DNA from: Gammaproteobacteria bacterium | GTDB lineage: Bacteria; Pseudomonadota; Gammaproteobacteria; Pseudomonadales; Pseudohongiellaceae | DNA length: 64,000 nt | Reading direction: 5' to 3' | Assembly (NCBI GenBank): GCA_029253585.1 | Contig: JAQWZF010000018.1 | Span: forward strand, 186,001-250,000 | Shown: piece after piece, positions 8,684-17,323 of the stretch | Numbering within the stretch: the first letter of the stretch is position 1 | Layout of the letters: each line of letters opens with the position of its first letter | The notes under the pieces: model-generated | Told to the model about the DNA's origin: nothing | The model's input: the letters and a program-made list of their open reading frames with translations, nothing else | Databases searched by the model: none | Translations under genes and position numbers: made by a program

Positions 8684-9889
8684 ATGACTATAAGAAAAAT
8701 TCTAGCACTGCCTCTACTTACTGCCTCTCTGATCTGGGGAGTATCTGCATTTGCTCAGAGCGCCTTCGTCGCACCGCCCTCTATTAGCGAACCCCTGCTA
8801 GTGCCGACCTTTGAGATAGATCAGGTGAAATTAGTGCCCATTGCGACGGGGCTCGCTAACCCATGGGCCATGGCGTTTCGCGATAATGGTGACATCCTCA
8901 TTACTGAGCGCTATACCGGCAAGCTGCGAGTGATTCGCGATGGAAAACTGTTAGACAGAGACATACCTGGCGTGCCCGAGGTGTATTCCGCAGTCTTTCG
9001 CGCCGGATTGATGGCGGTTGCGGTGCATCCCGATGACGATCAGATCGTCTACATGACCTATACCAAAGCAATCATGCACGAGGGGGAGCCGAATCAGGCA
9101 GTGAGCCTAGTTCGTGGCCGATTGGTAGAGGATAATCTGGAAAACGTGGAAGAAATTTTCGTTGCGAAGGGCGTGGATAGCGGTATCGCCGCCTCGGCAC
9201 TGATGTTCGCTCCGGACGGGAAATTAATGATGTCGGTGGGTGGTTCCTATGTCTTTCTCGGCACCGGCGAATACGCCCAAGATCCCGAGGTGCACTACGG
9301 CAAGTTATTGCGGCTGAATGCCGATGGCAGCGCTCCCGATGACAACCCCTTCGTCGACTCGGATGAATTCCTGCCGGAGGTTTATTCGGTAGGTCATCGC
9401 AATCAATTAGGTATCGCATTGCATCCCGAGACGGGTCAGCTCTGGGCTAGTGAGAACGGTCCGCAGGGTGGTGATGAGGCGAATATAATCGAACCGGGTA
9501 AGAACTACGGCTGGCCGTTGGCCTCCTATAGCCGAAACTATCGGGGCGATTGGGTTTCGCAGACACCCTGGAGAGAAGAATTCGAGAGCCCCACTGTAGT
9601 GTGGTGGCCTTCGATTGCGCCTTCTGCATTGACTTTCTATAGCGGAGAACATTTTCCCGAGTGGCAGGGGAATCTATTCGTAGGCTCCATGATGGAGGGG
9701 CGTATTCCAGGTACGGGTCATCTGCAGCGAATCGTTTTCAATAGCCGAGGCCAGGAGATCCGCCGCGAGAGTTTGTTGACCGAACTCAAACACCGTGTAA
9801 GAGATGTAATGCAGGGGCCGGACGGATACCTCTACGTGTTGACCGATGAGGAAGACGGTGCCCTGATACGTATCGAGCGGGCAGATTAG
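8684..9889 (+). CDS. PQQ-dependent aldose/sorbosone-type sugar dehydrogenase
   Basis: Secreted six-bladed beta-propeller of 401 aa (signal peptide about 1-24, ending AFAQS). Features of the soluble glucose/sorbosone dehydrogenase family are GLANPWAMAF at the first blade, YSVGHRNQLGIALHP, WASENGPQGGDEAN and GKNYGWPLASY, the last two being the usual PQQ/Ca2+ region. These enzymes oxidise aldoses in the periplasm and hand electrons to cytochromes. It follows the DUF3500 gene closely. No PQQ biosynthesis genes lie in the window. Confidence 0.85.
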   Translation: MTIRKILALPLLTASLIWGVSAFAQSAFVAPPSISEPLLVPTFEIDQVKLVPIATGLANPWAMAFRDNGDILITERYTGKLRVIRDGKLLDRDIPGVPEVYSAVFRAGLMAVAVHPDDDQIVYMTYTKAIMHEGEPNQAVSLVRGRLVEDNLENVEEIFVAKGVDSGIAASALMFAPDGKLMMSVGGSYVFLGTGEYAQDPEVHYGKLLRLNADGSAPDDNPFVDSDEFLPEVYSVGHRNQLGIALHPETGQLWASENGPQGGDEANIIEPGKNYGWPLASYSRNYRGDWVSQTPWREEFESPTVVWWPSIAPSALTFYSGEHFPEWQGNLFVGSMMEGRIPGTGHLQRIVFNSRGQEIRRESLLTELKHRVRDVMQGPDGYLYVLTDEEDGALIRIERAD

Positions 9890-10035
9890 TCTGACTGCGT
9901 CACTAAACTCATGCATACCTTCAGCTAAGTGCAGACTCTCGATGAGTCCTGTAATTAGCTAGCATTTCTTGCCCCTGTAGATGTGATCGGGAACCTTCAA
10001 TTGCATCGAAGCATAATCGGAAGCGAAGCTTAGCC

Positions 10036-10419
10036 TTGAAAGAATGTAATCAGTGCGGAAAATGCTGCACGAAGTATGGCGGTGACGGCCTGTCTGTATC
10101 GGAAGCGGAGCTAGAACTGTGGGAGATCTTCAGGCCCGACCTCTATAAATATGTGCGCGATGGGGAAATTTGGAAGAATCCTGACACCGGCGAGCAGATG
10201 GAGCGTTGTCCGTGGCTAAGGCAGGTGCCGAATCAAGATAGGTATACCTGCGATATCTATCTCGATCGTCCAGATGACTGCAAATTTTATCCGGTTACTA
10301 TCGAGCAGATGGTGGAGGATGAATGCGAAATGTTAGAGGTTCAGGATCTGGCTAATCCGAAGCAGGCACAAAAAAGCTTGGATAAGGTCATGTCAGAAAG
10401 CCGCCCCCCTTGTAGCTGA
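10036..10419 (+). CDS. YkgJ-type cysteine-cluster protein
   Basis: A small protein of 127 aa beginning at a TTG codon with the N-terminal cluster KECNQCGKCC, then CPWLR, YTCDIYLDRPDDCKFYP and a terminal PPC. This spacing is the YkgJ/Fe-S-oxidoreductase-like zinc or iron chelating domain (family knowledge). No ATG in this frame would preserve the first cluster, so the TTG start is required. The function is unknown; metal binding is inferred from the eight or more cysteines. It converges with the carboxylase gene. Confidence 0.7.
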   Translation: MKECNQCGKCCTKYGGDGLSVSEAELELWEIFRPDLYKYVRDGEIWKNPDTGEQMERCPWLRQVPNQDRYTCDIYLDRPDDCKFYPVTIEQMVEDECEMLEVQDLANPKQAQKSLDKVMSESRPPCS

Positions 10420-10444
10420 CTCGAAGAGGAAGTCGAAAGTGGGT

Positions 10445-12004
10445 TTAAGGACGGGGCGTACGAGATTTAGGTCCGAGCTGGCTTGGTAGTAATTCATAAG
10501 CCTGTTCGATCCACTCACATAGCAGTGGCCGTGTATCTCGCGGGTCTATAATTTCTTCGATGCCGAAAGCCTCCGCGGTCCTCAGCGGCGATCGATACTG
10601 CTCCAACATATCTTCTAATTCACGACGTCGGGCAGCGGGGTCGTCCGCAGATTCGATATCCCGGCGATATGCCGCCTGCACACCACCCTCTATTGGCAGG
10701 GAGCCCCAGTCAGCGGAAGGCCAGGCATAGCGTAGGTTGAGTCGGTCGGCATTGCCGTGCCCGGCGCCGGCGACACCATAACAGCGACGCACTATGACAG
10801 AGACCCAGGGTATTGAAGCCTGGTAGCAGGCCATCAGGGCGCGGCTGCCCAGTCGCACAGTGCCTTCCTCTTCCGCCTTCCTGCCGATCAGGAAACCTGG
10901 ATTGTCTACCAGATTGAGAACGGGGATATGGAAGGTATCGCACAGATCCACGAAACGCATCATCTTCTCCGATGCGGTGGCATTCACGGCGCCGCCATGG
11001 TGATGGGTGTCATTAGCCATGATACCGACGGCATATCCATTCAGGCGTGCCAGCCCTACAGCTAGCGATTCTCCATAGTTTGGATTTATCTCAAAGAAGC
11101 TATCGAGATCGACTACCGAATTGATGATGTCCCTGATCTGGTACATCTGGCGCCTGTCTCTAGGTATGACGAAGAGTAGTGATTCGTCTCTGCGCTCTAT
11201 GGGATCTGAATTTTTTATTCGGGGAGGTGCTTGCCAAACATTCTGCGGTAAGTAAGATAGGAACCGCGCAATAGTCGCGAAAGCGTCCTTTTCTGTTTCG
11301 ACCTCGTTGTCGACGGCGCCGCTGCCATTTGCGTGAATAGCGGAGCCACCAAGCTCGTTTTTTTCTATCGGTTTGCCAAACCCGCGTTCAACGACGGGAG
11401 GTCCAGCTACAAACAACTGACTGGTGTCTTTAATCATCAGAGAAAAGTGAGAGATGGTTGTGCGGACCGCGCCAAGGCCTGCTACCGAGCCCATACACGC
11501 GCAGACAACGGGAACATGCCCCATGAGTTGCATCGTGGTCTCGAAGCCATGCAGAGCGGGGACGTAGGAGTGACCGACCATTTCCAGTGTCTTCACGGAA
11601 CCGCCACCGCCGCTGCCATCGATGAGTCTAACCAAAGGTAGGCGCATCTCCAGGGCATAGCGCTCCCCATAACCCGATTTGTCGCCAATCTTGGCGTCGG
11701 CGGCACCACCGCGAACGGTGAAGTCGTCACCGCCGATGACGATTCGTCTGCCATTGATTCGGGCTGTGCCGAGGACAAAATTTGAGGGCGTAAAATCTTC
11801 TAGCTGACCGTCATCGCCGTAACTAGCCTTGCCTGCCAGTGCACCAATCTCATGAAATGAGCCGCTGTCGGCGAGGGCGTCGATGCGTTCTCTAACGGTA
11901 AGTCGCCCATTGTCATGTTGGCGTGCGATGCTCTCTTCGCCGCCCATGGCTGCAGCCAGCTTTTCGCGGCGCCTTAATTCATCTACTTCATCTTGCCAGC
12001 TCAT
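10445..12004 (-). CDS. Acyl-CoA carboxylase carboxyltransferase (beta) subunit
   Basis: 519 aa biotin-dependent carboxyltransferase with both crotonase-like halves. The N-half has RLTVRERIDALADSGSFHEIG and the G-rich GSGGGGSVKTLE segment. The C-half has NLVDNPGFLIGRKAEEEG and RRCYGVAGAGHG, which bind acyl-CoA and carboxybiotin. It resembles propionyl-, methylcrotonyl- and geranyl-CoA carboxylase beta chains. No biotin-carboxylase alpha subunit is in the window, so the substrate cannot be fixed and the partner must be encoded elsewhere. A good ribosome site (GAGGAGAG) precedes the ATG. Two operator-like palindromes lie 88-153 bases upstream. Confidence 0.85.
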   Translation of the reverse strand: MSWQDEVDELRRREKLAAAMGGEESIARQHDNGRLTVRERIDALADSGSFHEIGALAGKASYGDDGQLEDFTPSNFVLGTARINGRRIVIGGDDFTVRGGAADAKIGDKSGYGERYALEMRLPLVRLIDGSGGGGSVKTLEMVGHSYVPALHGFETTMQLMGHVPVVCACMGSVAGLGAVRTTISHFSLMIKDTSQLFVAGPPVVERGFGKPIEKNELGGSAIHANGSGAVDNEVETEKDAFATIARFLSYLPQNVWQAPPRIKNSDPIERRDESLLFVIPRDRRQMYQIRDIINSVVDLDSFFEINPNYGESLAVGLARLNGYAVGIMANDTHHHGGAVNATASEKMMRFVDLCDTFHIPVLNLVDNPGFLIGRKAEEEGTVRLGSRALMACYQASIPWVSVIVRRCYGVAGAGHGNADRLNLRYAWPSADWGSLPIEGGVQAAYRRDIESADDPAARRRELEDMLEQYRSPLRTAEAFGIEEIIDPRDTRPLLCEWIEQAYELLPSQLGPKSRTPRP

Positions 12005-12092
12005 GTTCTCTCCTCTGCTGCGCTACGTTAGATTAATCGAACATCCGGTGCAAGCCGATGCGCAGATCTGGGGGCTGCGACTCGATGCTTGA

Positions 12093-12110
12093 TGTAAAAA
12101 ATATTGGACA
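12093..12110. promoter_or_regulatory. 18-bp imperfect palindrome, TyrR-box-like (copy 1)
   Basis: TGTAAA-N6-TGGACA, near the TGTAAA-N6-TTTACA consensus known for TyrR/PhhR boxes (two mismatches). It lies between the leftward carboxylase gene and the rightward gene at 12217. A second copy lies 46 bases away centre to centre, and the two arms are inverted relative to each other with 18 of 20 bases matching. The identity of the regulator is inference. Confidence 0.5.
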
Positions 12111-12138
12111 TGAGGAGGCCTTAGGTTTAGGATGCCAA

Positions 12139-12156
12139 TGTCAAATATATTTTACA
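12139..12156. promoter_or_regulatory. 18-bp palindrome, TyrR-box-like (copy 2)
   Basis: TGTCAA-N6-TTTACA with an AT-only centre, one mismatch from the TyrR/PhhR-type consensus. Paired with the site at 12093-12110, it forms a typical two-operator arrangement upstream of the carboxylase gene. Confidence 0.5.
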
Positions 12157-12216
12157 TTGGTGATGTGGCACAAATCCCTGTTCTGCAGTCCCCAATCCGG
12201 TGAGTGGATGTAGAGC

Positions 12217-12579
12217 ATGAGGAAGAACCGAAGGCTTGGCCTGGCTGTTGTCGTCACATCACTAGTCATAAGCGCTGGTGCAAACGGGCAGCGGCATGAG
12301 TCTGAGACTGAGTCATCTCAGGCACCTGCTAGCGTGAGTATCAGACAGAACGATATTGCGCTGTGCGGACAGGAATTTTATGACAATTTCTACGCTCTTA
12401 CGCTTAGTGTGTTTGCCGTTGGTGCCGCCAATGTGAGTACTGAAGAATATACGAGGCGGGTATTCTCCCTGGTGCGTTCTTCCCAGGAATTCGCTGGTAA
12501 GTCTGAGGCATTTGTTGACCATATTAAGGACATTCCAGGTCAACTGGTGGAGATTATTCGTGAGGATGCGGCGGTATAG
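12217..12579 (+). CDS. Small secreted protein of unknown function
   Basis: 120 aa, not recognised. The N-terminus MRKNRRLGLAVVVTSLVISAGANGQ is a signal peptide, followed by a short Ser/Glu-rich linker and a predicted helical region with a single Cys (ALCGQEF). GAGCATGAGG context at the start is plausible. It is divergent from the carboxylase gene and shares the palindrome-bearing intergenic region with it. Confidence 0.5.
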   Translation: MRKNRRLGLAVVVTSLVISAGANGQRHESETESSQAPASVSIRQNDIALCGQEFYDNFYALTLSVFAVGAANVSTEEYTRRVFSLVRSSQEFAGKSEAFVDHIKDIPGQLVEIIREDAAV

Positions 12580-12675
12580 GATAGCTGTGCGAATTTCAGC
12601 GTGGCTCTCGTCGGACCACCATAGACTTATGGCGCATAATTTTTAAACTGTTCGATTGAAACTGAGAGAATCGGT

Positions 12676-13101
12676 ATGTCGTTTCGCGAAAAGAAAGCCT
12701 GGCTTACTATTTTTGCCCTGCTCATAGTATTTTTGCCTTTTTATGGGTTTATGGCGAGCGTCTACCATCAGCCTAATCCAGACATTGGCTATCTAATGCG
12801 CCTGGTGGCGATAGCTATCGCTATATTTATCGCGCTGGAGTGCATGCTGCTCATGCTCGCGCGCAGGTTTTCACCAGAAGATGCTGGCATTCCAAGGGAT
12901 GAGCGAGACCAGCTCTTTGCCTATCGTGCCTCGAGAATTGCCTATATCACATTGATTGTTCTAGTGATTGGTGCGACCTTTCCTATGATTCATATACACG
13001 GAGGCAACTGGGGTTTTGGCATGCTCTATCTGGCGGCGATAATTCTGTCTGAAATTCTTAGAGCCAGCCTTTTAATCTTGCAGTACAGAAGGGGCTACTG
13101 A
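12676..13101 (+). CDS. Four-TM membrane protein, DUF2178-like, paired with XRE regulator
   Basis: 141 aa with four hydrophobic segments (about 10-30, 40-60, 85-105, 110-130). The cytoplasmic loop PRDERDQLFAYRASRIAY resembles the DERD..I..KA pattern of DUF2178 proteins. Its stop codon overlaps the ATG of the XRE gene by one base (TGATG type), so the two are translationally coupled. Such membrane protein/HTH pairs are common, but their role is not established. Confidence 0.65.
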   Translation: MSFREKKAWLTIFALLIVFLPFYGFMASVYHQPNPDIGYLMRLVAIAIAIFIALECMLLMLARRFSPEDAGIPRDERDQLFAYRASRIAYITLIVLVIGATFPMIHIHGGNWGFGMLYLAAIILSEILRASLLILQYRRGY

Positions 13102-13313
13102 TGCCTGAGCTGCCCATAAGTAACTGCATACGGGAACTGCGTGCCGAGAAGGGTGATATGACGCAGCTGGATCTCGCGAAACAGATAGGCGTTACGAGAC
13201 AGACTGTAAACGCTATTGAGTTGGGAAAATACTCTCCGTCACTGGAAGTGGCTTTTCGAATCGCCGCGGTGTTTGGAAAGCCACTAGAAAATGTATTTAG
13301 TTATAGTGGGTAA
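13101..13313 (+). CDS. XRE-family HTH regulator (YozG/Cro-like)
   Basis: 70 aa single-domain DNA-binding protein. The sequence TQLDLAKQIGVTRQTVNAIELGKYSPSLEVAFRIA is an intact helix-turn-helix of the Cro/C1 type (helices at about 21-28 and 32-40), with the ending FGKPLENVFSY typical of the YozG group. It is coupled to the preceding membrane protein gene through overlapping stop and start codons. The target is probably its own operon (inference). Confidence 0.85.
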   Translation: MPELPISNCIRELRAEKGDMTQLDLAKQIGVTRQTVNAIELGKYSPSLEVAFRIAAVFGKPLENVFSYSG

Positions 13314-13373
13314 TCGTTTAGGACAAGTTCTGAGTTAACTAGTAGAATGGCTGAAAATTAGGAGTAGATGACT

Positions 13374-13520
13374 ATGTCAGATAACGAAAAAGAAAACGAA
13401 GTGAAGGTTGAGCCGAACGGCGACGAGGCGAAGCAGAAGTCCGATATAGAGGGTTTGCTATCCGTACTTCGAAAGCTCTCTGAGACGTCCGCTAATAAAG
13501 GCGACGACGCCGAGGCATAG
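13374..13520 (+). CDS. Small acidic protein of 48 aa
   Basis: A short open frame with a good ribosome site (AGGAG, 9 bases before the ATG). It encodes a highly charged polypeptide rich in Glu, Asp and Lys, with one amphipathic helix around IEGLLSVLRKLSE. An in-frame ATG at 13368 is too close to the ribosome site. No homologue is recognised. The Shine-Dalgarno placement and a codon pattern like the neighbouring genes support expression, but this is the weakest coding call in the region. Confidence 0.45.
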   Translation: MSDNEKENEVKVEPNGDEAKQKSDIEGLLSVLRKLSETSANKGDDAEA

Positions 13521-13571
13521 CGGTCTCTGCCGCGAGACTTCAGAGGCGCGCAGATAGTTCTGCATATGTTG

Positions 13572-14447
13572 CTATCTGGCGCTGGTAGTTTTCTCCAGCA
13601 ACGGCACTAGGGAAGGAGTGCTGGCCACATATTTGCTATAGTTAGGGTCGTCTCCCCAGCGCTTCTTTCCGCTTTCTTCCAACAGTCTAACGCCGCTCAC
13701 TTTAATCAACAGCAGCGCCACGAATATTGGCGATATTAGCGTGACGTATTGCCATCCAACCAGTGTTGGCACAGCAATTATGGTTATGCCAATCCAGAGT
13801 ACGATCTCACCAAAGTAATTCGGGTGGCGAGATACGGACCATAAACCTTCCGTTATAAACTTTTCCTTATTATCCGGGTTTCTACGAAATAAAGATTTTT
13901 GTCTGTCCGCAATCACTTCGAAACCAAACCCCAGTATCCAAAGAGCAAAGCCTACGTAGAAGAAGACATCCAATGCAACCTGATTTACCGCAGTGATCGC
14001 CGCTAAGCCGGCGGCCATGGTGATGAACACCCAGGCGCCACCCAGTGTCCACGTGAACATGTAGCGGAAGAATTTGGTTTTGATCTCATCGAAGCGTCGA
14101 TCTTTACCGTCCTTCTTAACTCGCATGAACAGGAAACTGCCTAGGCGTATCGCCCAGATAGCAATTAGAGTGCAAACCACCAGACTACGGGTATCTATGT
14201 TTGGGTGGAAGATAAGGGCAACGGCGATGGTCGATACGTAGGAGATCGACCCGGTCAGATCGAAGTAATGTTCCGTCTGGTAAATATAGGAGGGGATGAA
14301 GATTATCCAGTGGAGTATGAAGCCAACGCTGGCACACATAAGGAACAACGGTATCTCACCCGCCGTGATGCTACCTTGGCTGCCAGCAAGGGCGATTGCG
14401 CCGCTAATTACTAGAATTGCGAGTATGCCGATAATAGGTTTAATCAT
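13572..14447 (-). CDS. DUF1295 family membrane protein (steroid-reductase/ICMT fold)
   Basis: 291 aa with seven or eight membrane segments. The C-terminal half has FITEGLWSVSRHPNYFGEI followed by LLEESGKKRWGDDPNYSKY, the diagnostic pattern of DUF1295, which shares its fold with 3-oxo-5-alpha-steroid reductases and isoprenylcysteine methyltransferases. NAD(P)H- or SAM-linked chemistry on a lipid substrate is likely, but the substrate is unknown. It stands alone, converging with the small acidic gene. Confidence 0.8.
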   Translation of the reverse strand: MIKPIIGILAILVISGAIALAGSQGSITAGEIPLFLMCASVGFILHWIIFIPSYIYQTEHYFDLTGSISYVSTIAVALIFHPNIDTRSLVVCTLIAIWAIRLGSFLFMRVKKDGKDRRFDEIKTKFFRYMFTWTLGGAWVFITMAAGLAAITAVNQVALDVFFYVGFALWILGFGFEVIADRQKSLFRRNPDNKEKFITEGLWSVSRHPNYFGEIVLWIGITIIAVPTLVGWQYVTLISPIFVALLLIKVSGVRLLEESGKKRWGDDPNYSKYVASTPSLVPLLEKTTSAR

Positions 14448-14647
14448 GGGCGCAGGTCCTGACCTCTTGGTCTCTGTGGGTCTTCTTATGATTTTGAGCT
14501 TATTCTAACCTACGCTTGAATTATAGGCATTGGATCACTCGAGGCACAATCCAATTGCTATGGACGGTGCTTGGCAGCTAGTCACGCATTGACTATTATC
14601 ACCCAGTCGTTCTCTTTACGAAAATAATAACATCAGGCCTATTGACT

Positions 14648-15646
14648 ATGTCTACCCCTGCACCTATCCGGCTGATCGAGTACGCAATAGCGTGATTTAG
14701 TTTTCCGGTTCTCATTATGGGCGCAATTATTGCTATTCCCCTTATAAGCATATTCGTGAGTTCAGGTGGATTTAGACCGTTGCCATAATATGACCAGTGG
14801 AATAGGCCGATGGAGATTATTGGGGTTATCCTGCTCCTCACTCTTTCGCCGGCAGGCTTGCTGATGTGGTTCACGGCTTGGGTGCGTTCCAATGAGGTAT
14901 TGTTTGCCGATATTCGCAGTCAGATGGATGCTCCTGCAGAGTTAGGCGTGATGCGCTATCAATTCGGTCGATATTGGCCTGTCGCGGCCAGCCTAGGAAT
15001 TGCTTACGCAGTTTATTGAAGTATTGTTCCCAGTTCGCAGGTTTATGATCCACAGCCGGAAGTATTTTTTATTAGTATGGCGCTAGCATTTGGCCAGCTA
15101 TTCATGTGGTCCATTGTCGGCATTGCTATATTCTTTATCTTTCACGATGACTGGCTTCTGTACCCTTATGAAAAATCTGTCCGAGTAAACATCTACGACT
15201 TGGATAAATTGAATGGGTTAGGAAGGGCAGTGTTTAGCCAGTTCTTAATGGTGGTAGGTGCTTTAGCTTTGACTACGTTGCAGTCCCTCGATCGGGAGTT
15301 TCGATGGTATAGCTACGCGTATGGGCTCTAAGTTTGCGTACCCTCGGCGATTATCTTTGTCTTGCTTCCAACCTGGACGATTCGGAAGAATATCCGCAAG
15401 GAAAAGGCGCTGGCTTTGACTTCTATTAACCCCGAAATTCAATGCAGTTCGACAGCGTTAGATAGTGAGTCACTGGTAAGATTGAATGGTTTGATAGCAC
15501 GACGAGAGCAGGTGCAACATACGCGAACCTGGCCGATGGATATCTCGATATTCTCGCGCTTCCTTTTCTATGTTTTTATTCCGCCGCTCGCATGGCTTGG
15601 AGCGGCGTTGATGGAGGTATTGTTGGATTCCTTCTTAGCCGGCTAG
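14648..15646 (+). pseudogene. Polytopic membrane protein gene with four in-frame stops
   Basis: One reading frame stays coding-like for about 332 codons but is broken by TGA at 14693, TAA at 14786, TGA at 15017 and TAA at 15329, before a final TAG at 15644. Joined, the pieces encode five or six hydrophobic segments separated by normal charged loops (for example AWVRSNEVLFADIRSQM, FHDDWLLYPYEKSVRVN, TWTIRKNIRKEKALAL), and no frame change is needed. TGA-for-TGG and TAA-for-CAA point mutations would explain it. A shorter set of separate peptides is possible but unlikely. The family is not recognised. Confidence 0.7.
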
Positions 15647-15670
15647 CCAGATTTGGGCTAGTACGCTGTT

Positions 15671-16540
15671 CTAATCGACAATGCCCGAATGCATCTTCTT
15701 TCTCTTTGCCGGGATGTCTACGAAATCTGCGGGTCGCTTCTCGGACGCCGCAGTCATCGCCTCCATGATTTCAGCGTTCTGTAACATACTCGCATTCCAA
15801 ATTCCGATGTAGTCTAAGCCGTCTGCGGTGCTGTGATCGCGCGAATAATTGATGATTCGTTTACTACCATAGATTGCCAGTGGGGCTTTGCTCGCTATCT
15901 GTTCGGCGATCTTCATAACCTCAAGGAGTAGCGATTCTTGATCGGCAAAAATAGCATTTACAAAACCAAGTGATTTCGCCTCGGCTGACGACATGCGGCG
16001 ACCTGTATAGGCGAGCTCTTTGACTACGCCCTCTGGTAGTAGCTTTGTAATGCGCGGGAAGGTACCAACATCTGCTGTCATACCGATATTGATTTCGAAG
16101 ATGGTTAGGAAGCCATCGGCGGTCATATAGCGCATGTCGCAGGCAGTTATTAGATCGACGCCGCCGCCAATGACACCGCCCTGTATAGCCGCTAGTACCG
16201 GAACCCTGCATTCCTCGAGGCAGGTAAAGGCTTGTTGCAGGTAATTGACCGTGTCATACAGCTTTGCGCCATGTACCCGGTTTTGTTTCTCTTTAACTTT
16301 TGGGTCGTCACTGGGTTCGGCATTGTTGCTAAACACCGCTGTGTCGATGCCGGATGTAAAGTGAGGGCCAGTGGATGAGATGACGATGACACGCGCCTGC
16401 GCATTCGCATCGAGCTCTCGCACTATGCTGGGCAGCTCATCCCAAAATTCAGGAATCATACTATTTCTTTTTTCGGGGCGATTCAGAACGATATGGGCGA
16501 CCTTATTCTTAACGGTTACGTCGAAACACTTATAACTCAC
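15671..16540 (-). CDS. Crotonase-family enzyme, dienoyl-CoA isomerase (ECH1) type
   Basis: 289 aa enoyl-CoA hydratase/isomerase fold. The oxyanion-hole loop reads AAIQGGVIGGGVDL (117-130). The active-site segment FEINIGMTADVGT carries E149 and D157, and together with D130 these match the three acidic residues of mammalian delta3,5-delta2,4-dienoyl-CoA isomerase (spacing preserved). It would shift double bonds during oxidation of unsaturated fatty acids. The start is a GTG. It stands next to a secreted protein gene rather than in a beta-oxidation operon. Confidence 0.8.
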   Translation of the reverse strand: MSYKCFDVTVKNKVAHIVLNRPEKRNSMIPEFWDELPSIVRELDANAQARVIVISSTGPHFTSGIDTAVFSNNAEPSDDPKVKEKQNRVHGAKLYDTVNYLQQAFTCLEECRVPVLAAIQGGVIGGGVDLITACDMRYMTADGFLTIFEINIGMTADVGTFPRITKLLPEGVVKELAYTGRRMSSAEAKSLGFVNAIFADQESLLLEVMKIAEQIASKAPLAIYGSKRIINYSRDHSTADGLDYIGIWNASMLQNAEIMEAMTAASEKRPADFVDIPAKRKKMHSGIVD

Positions 16541-16569
16541 AGCTTAACTCCAATAGTAATGTTAATGTT

Positions 16570-17217
16570 CTAGCGGCAGTGGAACGCGATAGTATCAGTA
16601 CCGGCGCTGATATTCTGCACCGGAGCGCCTCCAGATCTTATGCCAGCATTGGCTAATCGTCGGCGTCTGTCGGCCATGTAGGCGTTGAATCGAGACAAAG
16701 AAGTTTCATCCAGTAGCGATTCGATATCATGCAATACCACGCGATAGTACTTGGCAATAAATCTTTTGGTAAGTTGTTCTCGTGCCTTATAGGCTGCAAG
16801 CGCCTCGACTATGCGCTCTTCACCCAGTTCTGAAGACGACTCCCACGCGCTGCACATCGCTTGAACATTTTGTAATTCGCTGCCGTTGATAAAGCCGCGG
16901 GCATTGGAAATAGTAATGAATATCTCCTGCAGCTGATCCGCATTGAGGCCGATACGGGCCTGGGTGTTTTCTGGCTCGCTGCTTATCTCTTGCATTAGCC
17001 GGTTTAGAACAGCTCTGTCTATTTCTTCTGCAGCAAGAGTCTCGACTAGAACGGTTAAATCTCTAGGCTTGGAACTTCTGTAGGTTTCAATCGCTTTGTT
17101 CTTGTCGAGGATTTCGGAGGCGGGGTCATTCTGAGAGGCAACAGTATTTGTCTGTGCGAGACTGTTTGCAGAGAACAGGCAAATCAGAAAAATGATCTGA
17201 AGGCGGGGTGAAGGCAT
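16570..17217 (-). CDS. Secreted helical protein of unknown function
   Basis: 215 aa with a signal peptide (about 1-21, ending NSLAQT). The mature part is predicted to be almost all helical, with two distant cysteines (AMCSAW and the penultimate Cys), and no recognised motif. It lies 29 bases upstream of the crotonase gene on the same strand, so the two may be co-transcribed. No function is assigned. Confidence 0.6.
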   Translation of the reverse strand: MPSPRLQIIFLICLFSANSLAQTNTVASQNDPASEILDKNKAIETYRSSKPRDLTVLVETLAAEEIDRAVLNRLMQEISSEPENTQARIGLNADQLQEIFITISNARGFINGSELQNVQAMCSAWESSSELGEERIVEALAAYKAREQLTKRFIAKYYRVVLHDIESLLDETSLSRFNAYMADRRRRLANAGIRSGGAPVQNISAGTDTIAFHCR

Positions 17218-17323
17218 AGGAAACTTTTAGAGCCGTTTGACACACAGGAATATCTTTAGACTACTTGCTTTTTCGGGTTCTCGCTAGGTCTGAGGCCTAT
17301 TGGCAGGCTTCTTTACCTAGTGA

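Noticed and set aside
15643-15661. CTAGCC/GGCTAG hairpin between the four-stop gene and the crotonase gene
   Set aside because: Six-base stem with no T-run on either strand; too weak to call a terminator.
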